A DNA stretch of 64,000 nucleotides from Polytrichum commune (taxonomy: Eukaryota; Streptophyta; Polytrichopsida; Polytrichales; Polytrichaceae): assembly GCA_950295325.1 (NCBI GenBank), contig OX485805.1:5764501-5828500 (forward strand), given 5' to 3'. The notes beneath the pieces are model-generated. The model was given only the letters and a program-made list of their open reading frames with translations. It was not told where the DNA came from and searched no databases. Both the position numbers and the translations under genes were made by a program. Below are positions 18,689 through 28,010 of the stretch, piece after piece; position 1 is the stretch's first letter; each line of letters starts with the position of its first letter.

Positions 18689-21600
18689 TTCGAATGGTTG
18701 CACGTAAACCATGAATAAACTTGCGTCCGGAAACTGGTCTTGTACCCCTGAGGGGTCTTCTCCGCTTTCTATCCTTGATAGGTGGTCAGCCATTACATGG
18801 CTCCTACCAGGCTTATAAACTACTTCAAAATCGTACTCTTGAAGTAACAACATCCATCTCGCGATTCGCCCGGACACCACTGGTCGATTGACCAAGTATA
18901 GCAGGGCTTGATGGTCCACGTAGAACACGAAATGGTTTGCTAGCAAATAGTGTCTGAATTTGCCCACTGAGTAGATCATTGCTAGGGCTTCACGCTCCGT
19001 CGTACTATAGTTCTTCTCCGCACTGTTTAAGAGTCGACTAACGTAATGAATTGGGGAATCTCTATCCCTGTGTATGTTCTGAGCCAAAACGGCTCCAATT
19101 GCGATGTTCGAGGCATCGCAGTGTACGTGGAATTCCATGGTCCAATTGGGAGTTACCAAAATGGGTGTAGTTGTTAACATTTTCTTCACTTCTTCGAAGG
19201 CCTCTTGACAAGATTTTGTCCAAATGTACTTCTCTCCTTTCTTGAGTAGTAAGTACAAAGGCCGAGTGATCTCAGCATACATCCATATGAATTTCCGATG
19301 GTATGTAGCTTGGCCTAGAAAACTCCGAATTCCTCGTACGGTGGTTGGTGGAGGTAATCCTTTGATAACTTCCACCTTCTTCGGATCCACCAACAATCCT
19401 TCTTTGCATACCACGTGCCCTAAGAGTCTCCCTGAATTAACGCAGAAAAAACACTTCTCTGGATTTAGGCTTACTCCATTTTCGCGGCACTTAATGAGAC
19501 ATTTTTCCAAATGCTCAATGTGGTCTTCTTTGGTTCCGTAAACTGTAAAGTCATCCAAAAACACCTTCATGAATTTGTCGAGGTAGTCGGCAAATATCTT
19601 CATCATGCCCCTTTGGAAGGTGGCTGGTGCACACATTAATCCAAAGGGCATCACCCTGTACGCAAACGCTCCGTATTCGGTGATGAAAGACGTCTTCAGC
19701 TGATCTTCTAAGGCGATCATGATTTGGTTGTAGCCACTGTACCCGTCCATTAGCGTGTACATTTCGTGTCCTGCAACCGCTTCCAAGATGGATTCTGTAA
19801 ATGGTAATGGAAAAGGGTCCACCTTCGTGACTGCATTCAGTTTTCGATAGTCGACACACACTCGCAGTTTTCCATTCTTTTTGGGTACAATCACGATTGG
19901 TGACAGCCATTCGGTTTTATCCACGGGATATATGAATCCTGCCTCCAAGTACTTGTCTATCTCTTCTTTCACCTTGGCTGCGTAATTGGGGTTCATCCTA
20001 TAACGCATTTGTCGTATCGGCTTGGCTTCCGGCTGTAGCTCAATCTTATGCTCGCACACATGAGGGGGTATTCCCTTCATGTCCTTGTAGGTGAAAGCAA
20101 ACACATCCTTGAAATTTAGAAGTAGCTCTTTCACTTTTGCTTCGTATTCTCCCAAGTCTTTCGCTATCTTGACTAACTTAGGCTCTTCCGGAGTTCCTAA
20201 GTTTAAAGTCTTTACTAAGTCTTCATCTTCAACTGTCCACCCCGCTATCTTCTTCCCTTTGACGGCTTCTGAGGCAGGGGTGCGATCAATCTCCATCTCT
20301 CCTTCTTTTGCTTTGTAAAACTGGGAGGGATATACCGGTTTCTCTTCCATAGCTTCTTGTTCTTTCTTCGTTGCTTTTCTTGACCGAGGTTTCTCGGTTT
20401 CACCTTTTCGTGATCCAGGTTTTCCTGGCTCGTGGTGAGTATCAATCTTCACTGTGTTGCAGCTTGGTTCTCTTAGCTTCTTCAAGCTTTTCAAATCAAA
20501 GTTCCCCATGGGTAGCAGTTCTGGGAAAGCTTCATAGACTATCGCTTCTTCTTCATCGGACAATCCCATTTCCCAGTCATAGTCTTCCCAATTTAAGGGT
20601 CTCTTGGCCGGTGGTAGTGCCGGTGTTCGTTGGGTGCTTATCTCCACCTTGTTTCCACCCTGCGTTAAGGTCAATTTGTTGAGGGGCCAATCATGTTGTG
20701 CTTGGGCCTCTTTTAACCATGGCCTCCCTAGCAAAAGGGAGTAACTGTCTTCGGTACTCACCATGTCTATGACGGTGAGTGTCGTTCCAATCACGATGCC
20801 GCCGACATCCAGTCGTACGTCTCGGATGATTCCCTTGGGCATGACCTTTCTTTGGTCAGCCATTTTTATGGTGAATGGTGCAGGCTCTATCTTCTTGAGC
20901 CCCAATTTCCTTCTTAATGTGTCAGTGATGATGTTCACTCCTGATCCACCATCGATCAATGCATTCGGTATTCGCTTATTCTTCATGATTACCGATATCA
21001 TAGGCATTTCCTCATCGAATGCCTTTGCTGTCACTTGGTATGTAGAGGTCGGTTTCTCAGACGTTCCTTCTTGGCTGGTAAGGGCAGCCATTACCCGTTT
21101 CCTACAATAGGGGGCTATCTCAAGTAGTTGCCCTATTGAAATATTTGCTTTTGTGTGCTTCATTACATTCTCTAAGATCTCATCTACCCTTGCCTGGGTA
21201 GTCTTTGGGACGCCTCCTTTCTCGGGGCTCCGTTCTTTAGGCTTCCCTGCCTCTCCTTCTTCTGGGTACCAAGGTGCGAACTCTTCTGGCGTGGGTAGAG
21301 CTTCGCCCTCTTCCTCCTGTATTTCCGTGATAGTTTTACTCACCTCCCGGTGGACTCTCCTATCAGCTTCCCATTCATCGCTGTTGGCTCCTATCGGCCT
21401 TTCTTTTTCCTTATCATCAACGTGTTCATCTTGCTTGAACACCTCTTTGTCTTCATCGGGGTGTGCGTCCGGCTCACGCACAACATCTCTCTCTTCATCA
21501 GAGTTCTCATCTCTTTGTTGGTGGTCTTCCTGCTCCTCAGAGCTGCCACTGCTCGAATCGTCGTCATCATCATTATCGTCACTTTCGCTATCTTCCTTGC

Positions 21601-23788
21601 CTCCCTCGGCCGCAGCCCGTTGGGCTCTTGTCATCACACACACAGCAGGGGACACCACGTTGGCTCCCACGGCTGGCTTAGCATTCCTGAATCCACTCAA
21701 CTCCTGTTGGTGTTTGATAAAGTGCGGACAGTCCGTCTTCCGGTGTCCCTTTTGATGACAGTAAAAACACTCGTCGGGGTTGCCATCTCGCTGAGGTACG
21801 CCAGTGTACCCAGTTCTCGGCGCTGCCTTGGTGTTGGTACTGTCCATCAAGCTTCGGTTGTATTCATGATTGATAGGTCCTCTGGGACCTCCTTGGTAGG
21901 GGTATCCATCTTCCCTCCGGTAATCTTGGCTCTTGTAGGGGTAGTAGCCTTCCCTCCTGAAGTCATCTCTGTAGTTGTCGTTGGGCCTAAAATAGGGCCG
22001 TTCATCTCTGCGATATTCATTTCCCCGGTAGGGGCCTCCCGCCTCCCGCCGGTAATCGCCTTCCCTGAATGGGGACCTTTCATCTCTTCTGAATTCTATC
22101 CTTGGTTCAAACCGAACCCTTCTGTCATTCGTTTCTCGCCTAGGAGTGATCGCTCCTGGCCTTCGATTGGATTGGGGTTGTATTTGATTTACCCCATATC
22201 TTCTATCCCGGGGTCTCCGAGATTCATGCCGTTCGTAAACACACTCGCTAGTGTTGTGGGTTAAGCTGTTACAATTCGTACATTGTTTCATTTGACACTC
22301 TTGCACGTAGTGCCCTTCATTTCGGCATCGCCGACAAATTATGCCTGTTCTGAATTTCCGGCTTCCCAAAGCCAGTCCTTCTATCTCTTCTCTGAGAGTC
22401 TTGATGTCATCTTTGGTTGAGTTATTTCTTCTACTCTTTGTCTTCTTTTTCTTTTTTCGCCGTTCTTCCTCTGAGTCATCACTTGACTCCTCACTGTCAC
22501 TCTCATCGAGGAACCTCCCTTTCCTCATCTGTCCTAATTCCAACTTCCGTGCCGATGCTTTTGCTTCATCCAAGTCATCGGTCGGCATTAAATCAATGTG
22601 CTTAGCGTATTCCTTTTTCAACCCATTAAGGAACCATGTTTTCTTGAATTGATTACTAGGTTGAGGGTGAATCTTTGATGATTCCACCATAACCCTTTCA
22701 TAAAACTCTTCGACGGTCTCGTCTTTCTTCTGTTTGAGGGAGCCTAGGCTTTCAATGACTTCTCCCTCTGATTTCTTTGATCTGAATCTCATAAGGAAGG
22801 CAGTTCCTAAACTTGGCCAGTCCGGAAAATGGTTTGGGCCAAATTGGGAGTACCATTCCAAGGCTCGTTTCTTTAAGGTAACAGGGAATAGTTGTAATTT
22901 GATCGCGTCTGTGTCTTCTTGATTTGCGAGACACACGTTGTTGAACTCTTGCATATACGTATCGGGATCCGTCTTACCCTTGTAGGTTGGTAAGGGAACC
23001 TTCGTTCTTCGGGGTTGTGCGGCCATGTTGACTGGGTTGGGTAAGTTGCTTCCAACCCCAGGTGGGTTGTTGCTCTTGGCTGGTGGTGGGCTGACTCCGG
23101 TGTTAATTCCAAGGTTTTGGAATTGCTTAAGTTTCTCTTCAAACTTCCTCCGTAGGTCGTCAAACTCTTCTTGACTGATGGGTCTTTTTACTCCTTGGTC
23201 CGTGTTATCTTGTGTGCTCTCTCCAGAGTAGCCGGAGTCTTCAAAGCTGAATTGTTCTTCAAAATTTCTTTTCAGTTTCTCCCAACTCCTTGGGTTGAAA
23301 AGATTTTCCTCGGCCGTGTTTCCTTGATGGGTGTTGTCCTGCGCTTTATCTACTGGGGTATGTGTACCCGTGTTTTTACCTGTACCTTTTGTTCTCAACA
23401 CATAGGTTCCAAGAGGGGTACCTATTATCAGATCGTCCTCATCTTCCTCGTTTTCTCCCTGATTCAAGTTCTCTTCATCCAAGTCTTCATGTCCTTTGCT
23501 TGTCTCACCATTACCTCCTCCTTCACTTTGACTTCTATGGTGGCTGGGCTTAGGGGTGTGGGAACCTACTGCCGGTGGTTCAGAGGCGTATCGGCTCTCT
23601 TCACTTCCTGTAGTTCTTTGTCTTGTACGCCTAGCGTACCTCTCTTCTCTTTCTCTCTTGAGTTGTTCAGTCCGCCTTATGCGGTCTTCTCTGGAATGCA
23701 TGCGCTCCACATGCTTCTTCTCTGCCTCCTGTTCTCTAGGAGTTGGTGATGTACTTCTCGTACTAGATGTATCCTCATGATCAACCAT
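16469..23788 (-). CDS. gag-pol: Gag-pol polyprotein: gag, protease, RT, RNase H, zinc-binding modules 1-6
   Basis: A single 2,439-codon frame. Gag (residues about 1-700) has a capsid-like region (ALEWYSQF...FLMRFRSKK) and three CX2CX4HX4C zinc knuckles at residues 485, 503 and 674, with Arg/Asp/Tyr-rich linkers. An acidic Ser/Asp/Glu tract follows. The aspartic protease has its active site at D946 (IDGGSGV). Reverse transcriptase follows, with VCVDYRKLNAVT, MPFGLMCAPATFQ and catalytic LDD at 1411-1413. RNase H begins near D1558 (HCDASNIAIGAVLAQ) and includes TTEREALA and YVDHQALLYL. From D1701 five whole linker/zinc modules and the start of a sixth follow. Gag and pol are fused without frameshift. 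The frame ends in TGA at 16469-16471 in the middle of module 6; the reading frame then stays open for 864 more codons. The start ATG (MVDHED) is the first after the leader ORF. Confidence 0.93.
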   Translation of the reverse strand: MVDHEDTSSTRSTSPTPREQEAEKKHVERMHSREDRIRRTEQLKREREERYARRTRQRTTGSEESRYASEPPAVGSHTPKPSHHRSQSEGGGNGETSKGHEDLDEENLNQGENEEDEDDLIIGTPLGTYVLRTKGTGKNTGTHTPVDKAQDNTHQGNTAEENLFNPRSWEKLKRNFEEQFSFEDSGYSGESTQDNTDQGVKRPISQEEFDDLRRKFEEKLKQFQNLGINTGVSPPPAKSNNPPGVGSNLPNPVNMAAQPRRTKVPLPTYKGKTDPDTYMQEFNNVCLANQEDTDAIKLQLFPVTLKKRALEWYSQFGPNHFPDWPSLGTAFLMRFRSKKSEGEVIESLGSLKQKKDETVEEFYERVMVESSKIHPQPSNQFKKTWFLNGLKKEYAKHIDLMPTDDLDEAKASARKLELGQMRKGRFLDESDSEESSDDSEEERRKKKKKTKSRRNNSTKDDIKTLREEIEGLALGSRKFRTGIICRRCRNEGHYVQECQMKQCTNCNSLTHNTSECVYERHESRRPRDRRYGVNQIQPQSNRRPGAITPRRETNDRRVRFEPRIEFRRDERSPFREGDYRREAGGPYRGNEYRRDERPYFRPNDNYRDDFRREGYYPYKSQDYRREDGYPYQGGPRGPINHEYNRSLMDSTNTKAAPRTGYTGVPQRDGNPDECFYCHQKGHRKTDCPHFIKHQQELSGFRNAKPAVGANVVSPAVCVMTRAQRAAAEGGKEDSESDDNDDDDDSSSGSSEEQEDHQQRDENSDEERDVVREPDAHPDEDKEVFKQDEHVDDKEKERPIGANSDEWEADRRVHREVSKTITEIQEEEGEALPTPEEFAPWYPEEGEAGKPKERSPEKGGVPKTTQARVDEILENVMKHTKANISIGQLLEIAPYCRKRVMAALTSQEGTSEKPTSTYQVTAKAFDEEMPMISVIMKNKRIPNALIDGGSGVNIITDTLRRKLGLKKIEPAPFTIKMADQRKVMPKGIIRDVRLDVGGIVIGTTLTVIDMVSTEDSYSLLLGRPWLKEAQAQHDWPLNKLTLTQGGNKVEISTQRTPALPPAKRPLNWEDYDWEMGLSDEEEAIVYEAFPELLPMGNFDLKSLKKLREPSCNTVKIDTHHEPGKPGSRKGETEKPRSRKATKKEQEAMEEKPVYPSQFYKAKEGEMEIDRTPASEAVKGKKIAGWTVEDEDLVKTLNLGTPEEPKLVKIAKDLGEYEAKVKELLLNFKDVFAFTYKDMKGIPPHVCEHKIELQPEAKPIRQMRYRMNPNYAAKVKEEIDKYLEAGFIYPVDKTEWLSPIVIVPKKNGKLRVCVDYRKLNAVTKVDPFPLPFTESILEAVAGHEMYTLMDGYSGYNQIMIALEDQLKTSFITEYGAFAYRVMPFGLMCAPATFQRGMMKIFADYLDKFMKVFLDDFTVYGTKEDHIEHLEKCLIKCRENGVSLNPEKCFFCVNSGRLLGHVVCKEGLLVDPKKVEVIKGLPPPTTVRGIRSFLGQATYHRKFIWMYAEITRPLYLLLKKGEKYIWTKSCQEAFEEVKKMLTTTPILVTPNWTMEFHVHCDASNIAIGAVLAQNIHRDRDSPIHYVSRLLNSAEKNYSTTEREALAMIYSVGKFRHYLLANHFVFYVDHQALLYLVNRPVVSGRIARWMLLLQEYDFEVVYKPGRSHVMADHLSRIESGEDPSGVQDQFPDASLFMVYVQPFEDWRAPFIEYLTHGRLLSALATPREQNKIRQLSEPFVLDDAKLKRVSISGKIHECIAGDIIEEVISEAHEQDGIHYNLTSTWHYILRTPYWWPTRRRDVLEYCQECPVCKVVDQGNETGNITPQDSEDDDDPLPVQPLEAQEDMTGKAESDWTTPYVQYLTCLTHGTPWVSSLPKEERRLVVYRSKFFILIEGELHRMFHNGITKKCMPGRYVRSYIKTLHIRENQHLSVNATRKLVLQGPYWWPTITEDVSLLITLCIECEEHGEELHTEASSSEPGNGADIIPYKETFNDWRTPLVEYLAHGRLKMDMETQRGQRETIRESEIFTLEKGKLRKLEKNGMAKICIAGYQIKHWIGKMHIHQQRHLDDQQTWLRCLQGNRWWPTMGLCDIQIYIMYDCPSCRRRFRGPLHNIICRSVIVQTPDNKDWRRLLIEYLTYGYLKGPHISKNQYKRIIRQSQKYFIEEGKLKRIFSDGDVKICIAGREINKYLQELHVTESGEHLSEEIMWHLIMFGPYWWPTCGADINSLCRRKCTVCSNQAEFSKDPKTPSPLDRKDLLRGVAADWRRPYMEYLTCKEIFDQTLPPEVKRTVTQSQKYFVFSNGTLQRIRKGGKGNQVCIPETQVPRYLAKVHGESEPHLAAIETWKAVATGAYWWPTWGNDVCNHLRYCKTCRGTETPKECPRENQNSSSPKPTPKPDWRQPITQRLKSFEELNHVGTHEELGLLSLNTETYFIAEDGLKY

Positions 23789-23903
23789 GTACGCTACTGA
23801 GAGTGTTTCGGGGTCATGGTCTTGGCCGGCTCTCTCAGCTCTGACGCCTCAATGCACCCGTACTTCACCTGTTTGCCTATGGATGATTACTTGGACACTT
23901 GGT

Positions 23904-24542
23904 TTAAGTTCTTGTTTCTTGCTCCTGCTCCTGCCCCAAATTCAAGTTCCCCACACTACCATGCAAACCACCATACAGAGGTAAGAATATCTTTCTAACA
24001 TACAAATCGTACAACAAACCTTCTTGTTTGTAATGGTAACCTCGATGTCGCGTTGCTCCTAACACATAGGCGCTAATTCCTTCTCTTCCGTCATTCCATA
24101 TCTTAGAGAAAATTACTGCCTGCAGCTCCTCTGGTAACTCAGCAATGTTTCTCTCAAATTGTGACCGGTACGTGAATCCTATTTCTCTTTCTTGATGTAA
24201 TTGCCAGACCTTGTCTTCATACATCTTCTGCATATCCCACATGAGATCGTGGAATCTCCTGGTTCCTTCCCATTTCTTCAAGGTTGTTCGACTGGTATCA
24301 TACTTTGGATAATCCCATGGCCACTTACCCAAAGCCAAGACTTCTTGTTGCTTTGAGTTCTCTTCTTCTCCTCCTTCGCTTCCTTGCACGTAGAATCCTC
24401 GGAGATTAAACTGTTCGAGTCTCCGTTGCACTGCTCTCTCTATACGATCTTGCTTCCGTGGTCCGAAGGTTTCTTCCCATTTGCGTCTCTCATTCATCTC
24501 CTGTTGGAGTCTTCCACAATATAGGTAGTACATGTTCTCCAT
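23904..24542 (-). CDS. 212-aa leader ORF between PBS and gag
   Basis: This frame begins about 86 bases downstream of the PBS and ends 115 bases before the gag-pol ATG, in a different frame from gag. The product is highly charged and Trp/Tyr-rich (MENMYYLYCGRLQQEMNERR, later KWPWDYPKYD and YKQEGLLYDLYV), with no membrane span and no domain I recognise. Ogre-type Ty3/gypsy elements also carry an ORF upstream of gag, but I see no direct similarity. It is the first long ORF on the genomic RNA, so gag-pol translation would need splicing, reinitiation or internal entry. An intron that joins it to gag-pol cannot be excluded. Confidence 0.65.
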   Translation of the reverse strand: MENMYYLYCGRLQQEMNERRKWEETFGPRKQDRIERAVQRRLEQFNLRGFYVQGSEGGEEENSKQQEVLALGKWPWDYPKYDTSRTTLKKWEGTRRFHDLMWDMQKMYEDKVWQLHQEREIGFTYRSQFERNIAELPEELQAVIFSKIWNDGREGISAYVLGATRHRGYHYKQEGLLYDLYVRKIFLPLYGGLHGSVGNLNLGQEQEQETRT

Positions 24543-24627
24543 TGACGCCTGCCATCCAACTTACTCCCAAATATTGTATGTTGTAAATTTTATCTTCTAA
24601 TCTAGGTAAGTGTAACGTCCATGTGGC

Positions 24628-24648
24628 GAATCCCCAGCATGGTCGCCA
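24628..24648 (-). other. Primer binding site, tRNA-Asp-like
   Basis: Three bases inside the 5' LTR on the minus strand lies TGGCGACCATGCTGGGGATT. This resembles the complement of plant tRNA-Asp 3' ends used by Athila/Tat elements (TGGCGCCGTTGCCGGGGA, from memory), with several mismatches. Position and the TGG start are as expected for a PBS; the exact primer is uncertain. Confidence 0.6.
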
Positions 24649-25811
24649 AAATGTCGAGGTCACCTTCAAACCCTCAGCAAACTTAGACGGTGTAACCCGC
24701 TGCTGACCGGTTTACATGGAAGTTACTCCCACCAAAATTAGATTCTCTTAGTTTTCAAAACTTGTGAAGGTGTCCGTTAACTCTTTGTTGACTAATTCTT
24801 GTGATCTTTAATTTATCGCTTTTGAAATCCTCTTGGAATCGTTGACCTGAGGTTACAAGTTTATGTTCCCCGAAATCTAATATTAAAGTGCTCTCTAAGA
24901 AACTACTTTCCTTAGTTCTTAATCATCTATTCGCTCTTGCATCTTTCCTGGTTTGAAAGATCTCGCAAGATAATCTTATTTCTTCAATTCCGGAATGTTG
25001 TATTTGAAGATCCCTTTTTATAAATCTTCAAGGAGAAAGTGCCTTAGGTTTTCAAGATTATGTTCCCCGAAATCCTAATGTCGAGGTTAAGTGTTTCAAG
25101 GGAAACTCTAAATGTTGCAAACAATATCTTTCATGGTTCGAATGCATCTAATCTTCATTACTTTCCAAGAATATTCCGAGAATGTCTTCATAAAGAGTTT
25201 CTAGTTCAAAACTTATTCTTTAACATTATGAAAATCTTGAGAATCATCTTGCCTCTTTAACCTTGATTATATTGTTCTGATGGTATCCTTGGTCCTTCAA
25301 CATTCCAAATTCACTTGAGAATATTTGAGGGATTAGAATCCTTGTTGATTCTAATGTATATGGTAAACCGATTTCCACTTAAAGATGTTTGATTACTATC
25401 ACCCTCATTTATGAGGTATTAAACTCATGGCCTAAATTTCCCCAAGTGTTCCCCTTAGATGCTTTGAAATCCCCTTAGGCTAATTCCCTTTGAATTGGAT
25501 TTGGCACCGCGTAATAATTTAGTATCTAGTCATACCCGGTATGACGTGATGGTAAGCCGGTAAGCCCACAACTTACCTTCCTCAAATATGAGTGACTTGT
25601 GCTTTTACTGTAATAATTTATCTTACTTGGCCGGCTTGAGGTCGGGGATTAACTCGAGTGTACCGCCGAATGAGATTTCCTCCTCTCTGTAATTATTTCC
25701 CTTCGGGTCCTTCGGCTCGAAATTCTCCTTCGTCAAAGGTCTTAGTTACCGGAGCAAACTTAATCCGAAGCTTTGACCAATTTGCCTTAGTGTAGTAACA
25801 TGTGCTAATAT

Positions 25812-26170
25812 CCTCCGAGTTAGGATTTGAGAACCTCGGCTAAATATTTTAACACTTTAGAATGCCCTCCGAGTTAGGGTATGTATTTGCCTCGGCTAGC
25901 TATCTTTGTGCATGATTGTCTCCAATGCCCTCCGAGTTAGGGCTTAAGTATGCCTCGGCTACTCGCATTAATATTCCAATGCCCTCCGAGTTAGGGCTCG
26001 AATGCCTCGGCTAATCGTATTAGTATTCCAATGCCCTCCGAGTTAGGGCTCGAATGCCTCGGCTACTCGCATTAATATTCCAATGCCCTCCGAGTTAGGG
26101 CTCGAATGCCTCGGCTAATTGCGATGCTAGCTCGATTGCCCTCCGAGTTAGGGCACGAAAACCTCGGCTA
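25812..26170 (-). repeat. Seven-unit hairpin-forming tandem repeat in the 5' LTR
   Basis: Same array as 8240-8598. It starts about 90 bases downstream of the TATA box in the element orientation, so it should be part of the R/U5 leader RNA, where each unit can pair CCGAG with CTCGG. Confidence 0.85.
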
Positions 26171-26263
26171 AATGTACTAGCTTGAGAGAGTGCTAGAGGC
26201 TCCGACACTCATGTAGAGTTTGCGTGTTCAAATGAAGTGTATTAGGTGCCTTAAGTTTGGCTT

Positions 26264-26272
26264 CTTATATAG
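26264..26272 (-). promoter_or_regulatory. TATA box of the 5' LTR
   Basis: The minus strand reads CTATATAAG, a good TATA box, about 780 bases into the LTR from its 5' end. Transcription would start near 26235-26245. The same sequence lies at 8692-8700 in the 3' LTR. Confidence 0.55.
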
Positions 26273-27060
26273 TGTTCAACATCTATCTTTAATTAGATGT
26301 GGCGGTTAGGCCTAACTTCCCCTAATGCCACATGTTCATTTTAGGCTATTTTTATCCATGTATCCGGTCACAGTCTAATTTTAGGCTGACCGGATCTATT
26401 TACAGCAGTTATAATGTCCGAATGTAAAATGTACTTATGAAGTTCATTCGTTGGATTTCTTGGCTTAACCTAGATGTGCCTCGTGGTTCGGTTATCATCC
26501 ATGGGCCTCCTTCATCCGGAATGCAACTATTCATTTAAAGGGAATAGTTTATGTTCATCTAAAAAGGACTTTCATCCCTTTTAGGCATGTCTTTCATCTA
26601 TTTTTGCCTAGGTGTTCACTAGCAACTAACTATCCTACCCTACTTAGTTGCTTGTTCGTTCCCGGCTTGATGACGGCGTTCCCGGTGTCGTTCACTTCGT
26701 TCCCGAGCCTTCTCGGTGTGTTCCCGTGCGCTCCCCTCGTTCTCTTGCGTTCCCGGGCCGCTACATAACCGGGAGGCCGGTCCTCATCCGGTCTTCAATG
26801 CCCTCGGTGCTCCCCGGCTTGCCACCTGTCCTGTTCTCTCTCTCTTGCCGTTGGCTCTCCTCGATATCCGGCCGCTCCCACGTCTCCTGCTGTCTCCCGC
26901 GTTGCCCTTCTCTCGCGGTCCCTCGATCGCTGCTCCTCGGTGTTCGTCCCTGTTGCTGCTCCTTCGGTGAACAACTACTTCTCAGCCCTTCACTCTCCTG
27001 CATTTGGCCCCTTAGTCCTTCTTCCCTAATCTTCCTGGGAGGGTGTACAACTATACATCA

Positions 27061-27087
27061 TAAGGTAGCGGGGCCCTTTCCCGCTCG
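27061..27087. repeat. Left arm of a 27-bp inverted repeat flanking the S1-domain gene
   Basis: TAAGGTAGCGGGGCCCTTTC plus CCGCTCG is the reverse complement of 30308-30334 with one mismatch. The pair encloses the truncated EF-Ts-type gene. It resembles transposon termini, but no target duplication could be found. The large retrotransposon ends 11 bp to the left. Confidence 0.6.
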
Positions 27088-28010
27088 GGTCTGAATGCCG
27101 TCCCCTAGGGCCGGAGGCTGGGTTCACTGAATTGTACGTGTGGGTTTACAGAAGCGCCCATCCGGGTGCTTTTACTGTTCACATGACGCTTTGAAGGGTA
27201 GAGTAGGGCGAATTACAAGATCTAATTGCATGAAAAATGGATTTCAGAGTTTGGGAAAGGGGGGTAGTGGGGGTGCAATTAAGAGTTTGTAAGCTCGAAA
27301 AATTTGGCCCCAAAGTGGGCAGATTTTGTAATAAAGGTGTTTGGATTTGTGCGCCTAAATGGGCGGCTTGAGGTGGCGGCATGATTTTTATTGCAGTCCA
27401 GTAAGGACATGTTTATATGTATAAGTGCTTGTGTTTGTGAGGAACCATGGGGGTTTTAGTCTTGCAACAAGAGTGAGGTTAGAGTGCTCTTTGGAGGTTA
27501 ATTAGATCAGTCATGGATACATTTGTAGAAGAAACTGAGGGCTTTCAGAGCAGTGAGGAAATACCAGAAACTCAAGTTTGTGGTGTGGGAGGGCAAATTT
27601 CAGTTGAGGGTGGGCAGAGAGGGTTCATAGACTTTGATGACCACATGGCTCAATTACAGCAAGGGAGGAGTAGATATAGAATTTGTACCCCTACTCTGCA
27701 TGTCAATTCCATTGCAAATGAAAGTCAGGAGCGCTTACCACAATCTGTGAGTGTGGAAAGCGAGAGAACTAGGAGGGTGGGGTTGAGAAGTGCAAACACG
27801 TGGGAGTAGAGAAGCCAATCTCAATCTGAATTCAGAGTGAGAGATGCTGACACCATCATAGGACGAAATAGACACAAAAAAAGAACTCAGAAAACCAGAA
27901 AAGATAAAACATTATAACCCCGCACAAATGAAGTATGAAGGTCTGTAAGAATATAGAGCTCTTTAAGTAAGGGAAGTAAGTTTGATAAAAGGTGTCAGGT
28001 TCACTTTTCC
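27088..28010. other. Sequence downstream of the truncated EF-Ts-type gene
   Basis: This is where the missing EF-Ts exons should lie on the minus strand, but no EF-Ts sequence is recognisable. A 98-codon plus-strand frame (27513-27809, MDTFVEETEGFQ...) has no known motif. I cannot say whether it is real. Confidence 0.45.

Larger units (their letters stand above)
7080..27049 (-). mobile_element. 19,970-bp Ty3/gypsy LTR retrotransposon (Athila-like, non-chromoviral)
   Basis: Two direct LTRs of exactly 2,398 bp (7080-9477 and 24652-27049), each TG...CA on both ends, enclose a minus-strand coding region. In element order this is the PBS (24628-24648), a 212-aa leader ORF, gag-protease-RT-RNase H, eight linker/zinc-binding modules, the integrase DDE core with a GPY/F region, an 880-aa extra ORF, and a polypurine tract (9478-9494). 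The order RT-RNase H-integrase is Ty3/gypsy. No chromodomain follows integrase. The RT active-site context (LDDFTVYG), the tRNA-Asp-like PBS and an extra ORF between pol and the 3' LTR recall the Athila branch, but the lineage would need a tree. The target duplication is imperfect (GCTAT/ACTAT). The LTRs agree wherever I compared them, so insertion is recent. Confidence 0.93.
24652..27049 (-). repeat. 5' LTR (right copy) with promoter
   Basis: It pairs with 7080-9477, with the same length and matching sequence wherever compared. As the LTR next to the PBS it is the 5' LTR and should drive transcription toward lower coordinates. A TATA box lies at 26264-26272, and the hairpin tandem repeat (25812-26170) lies downstream of it, inside the expected transcript leader. 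Confidence 0.95.

Noticed and set aside
21350-22264. 304-codon plus-strand frame as a membrane protein gene
   Set aside because: It is the antisense shadow of the Arg/Asp-rich gag linker on the minus strand, where domains are clearly recognisable.
25812-26170. Regular repeats with short variable parts, resembling a CRISPR array
   Set aside because: They are an LTR-internal tandem repeat, present identically in both LTRs of a eukaryotic retrotransposon, and the whole unit is repeated rather than unique spacers.
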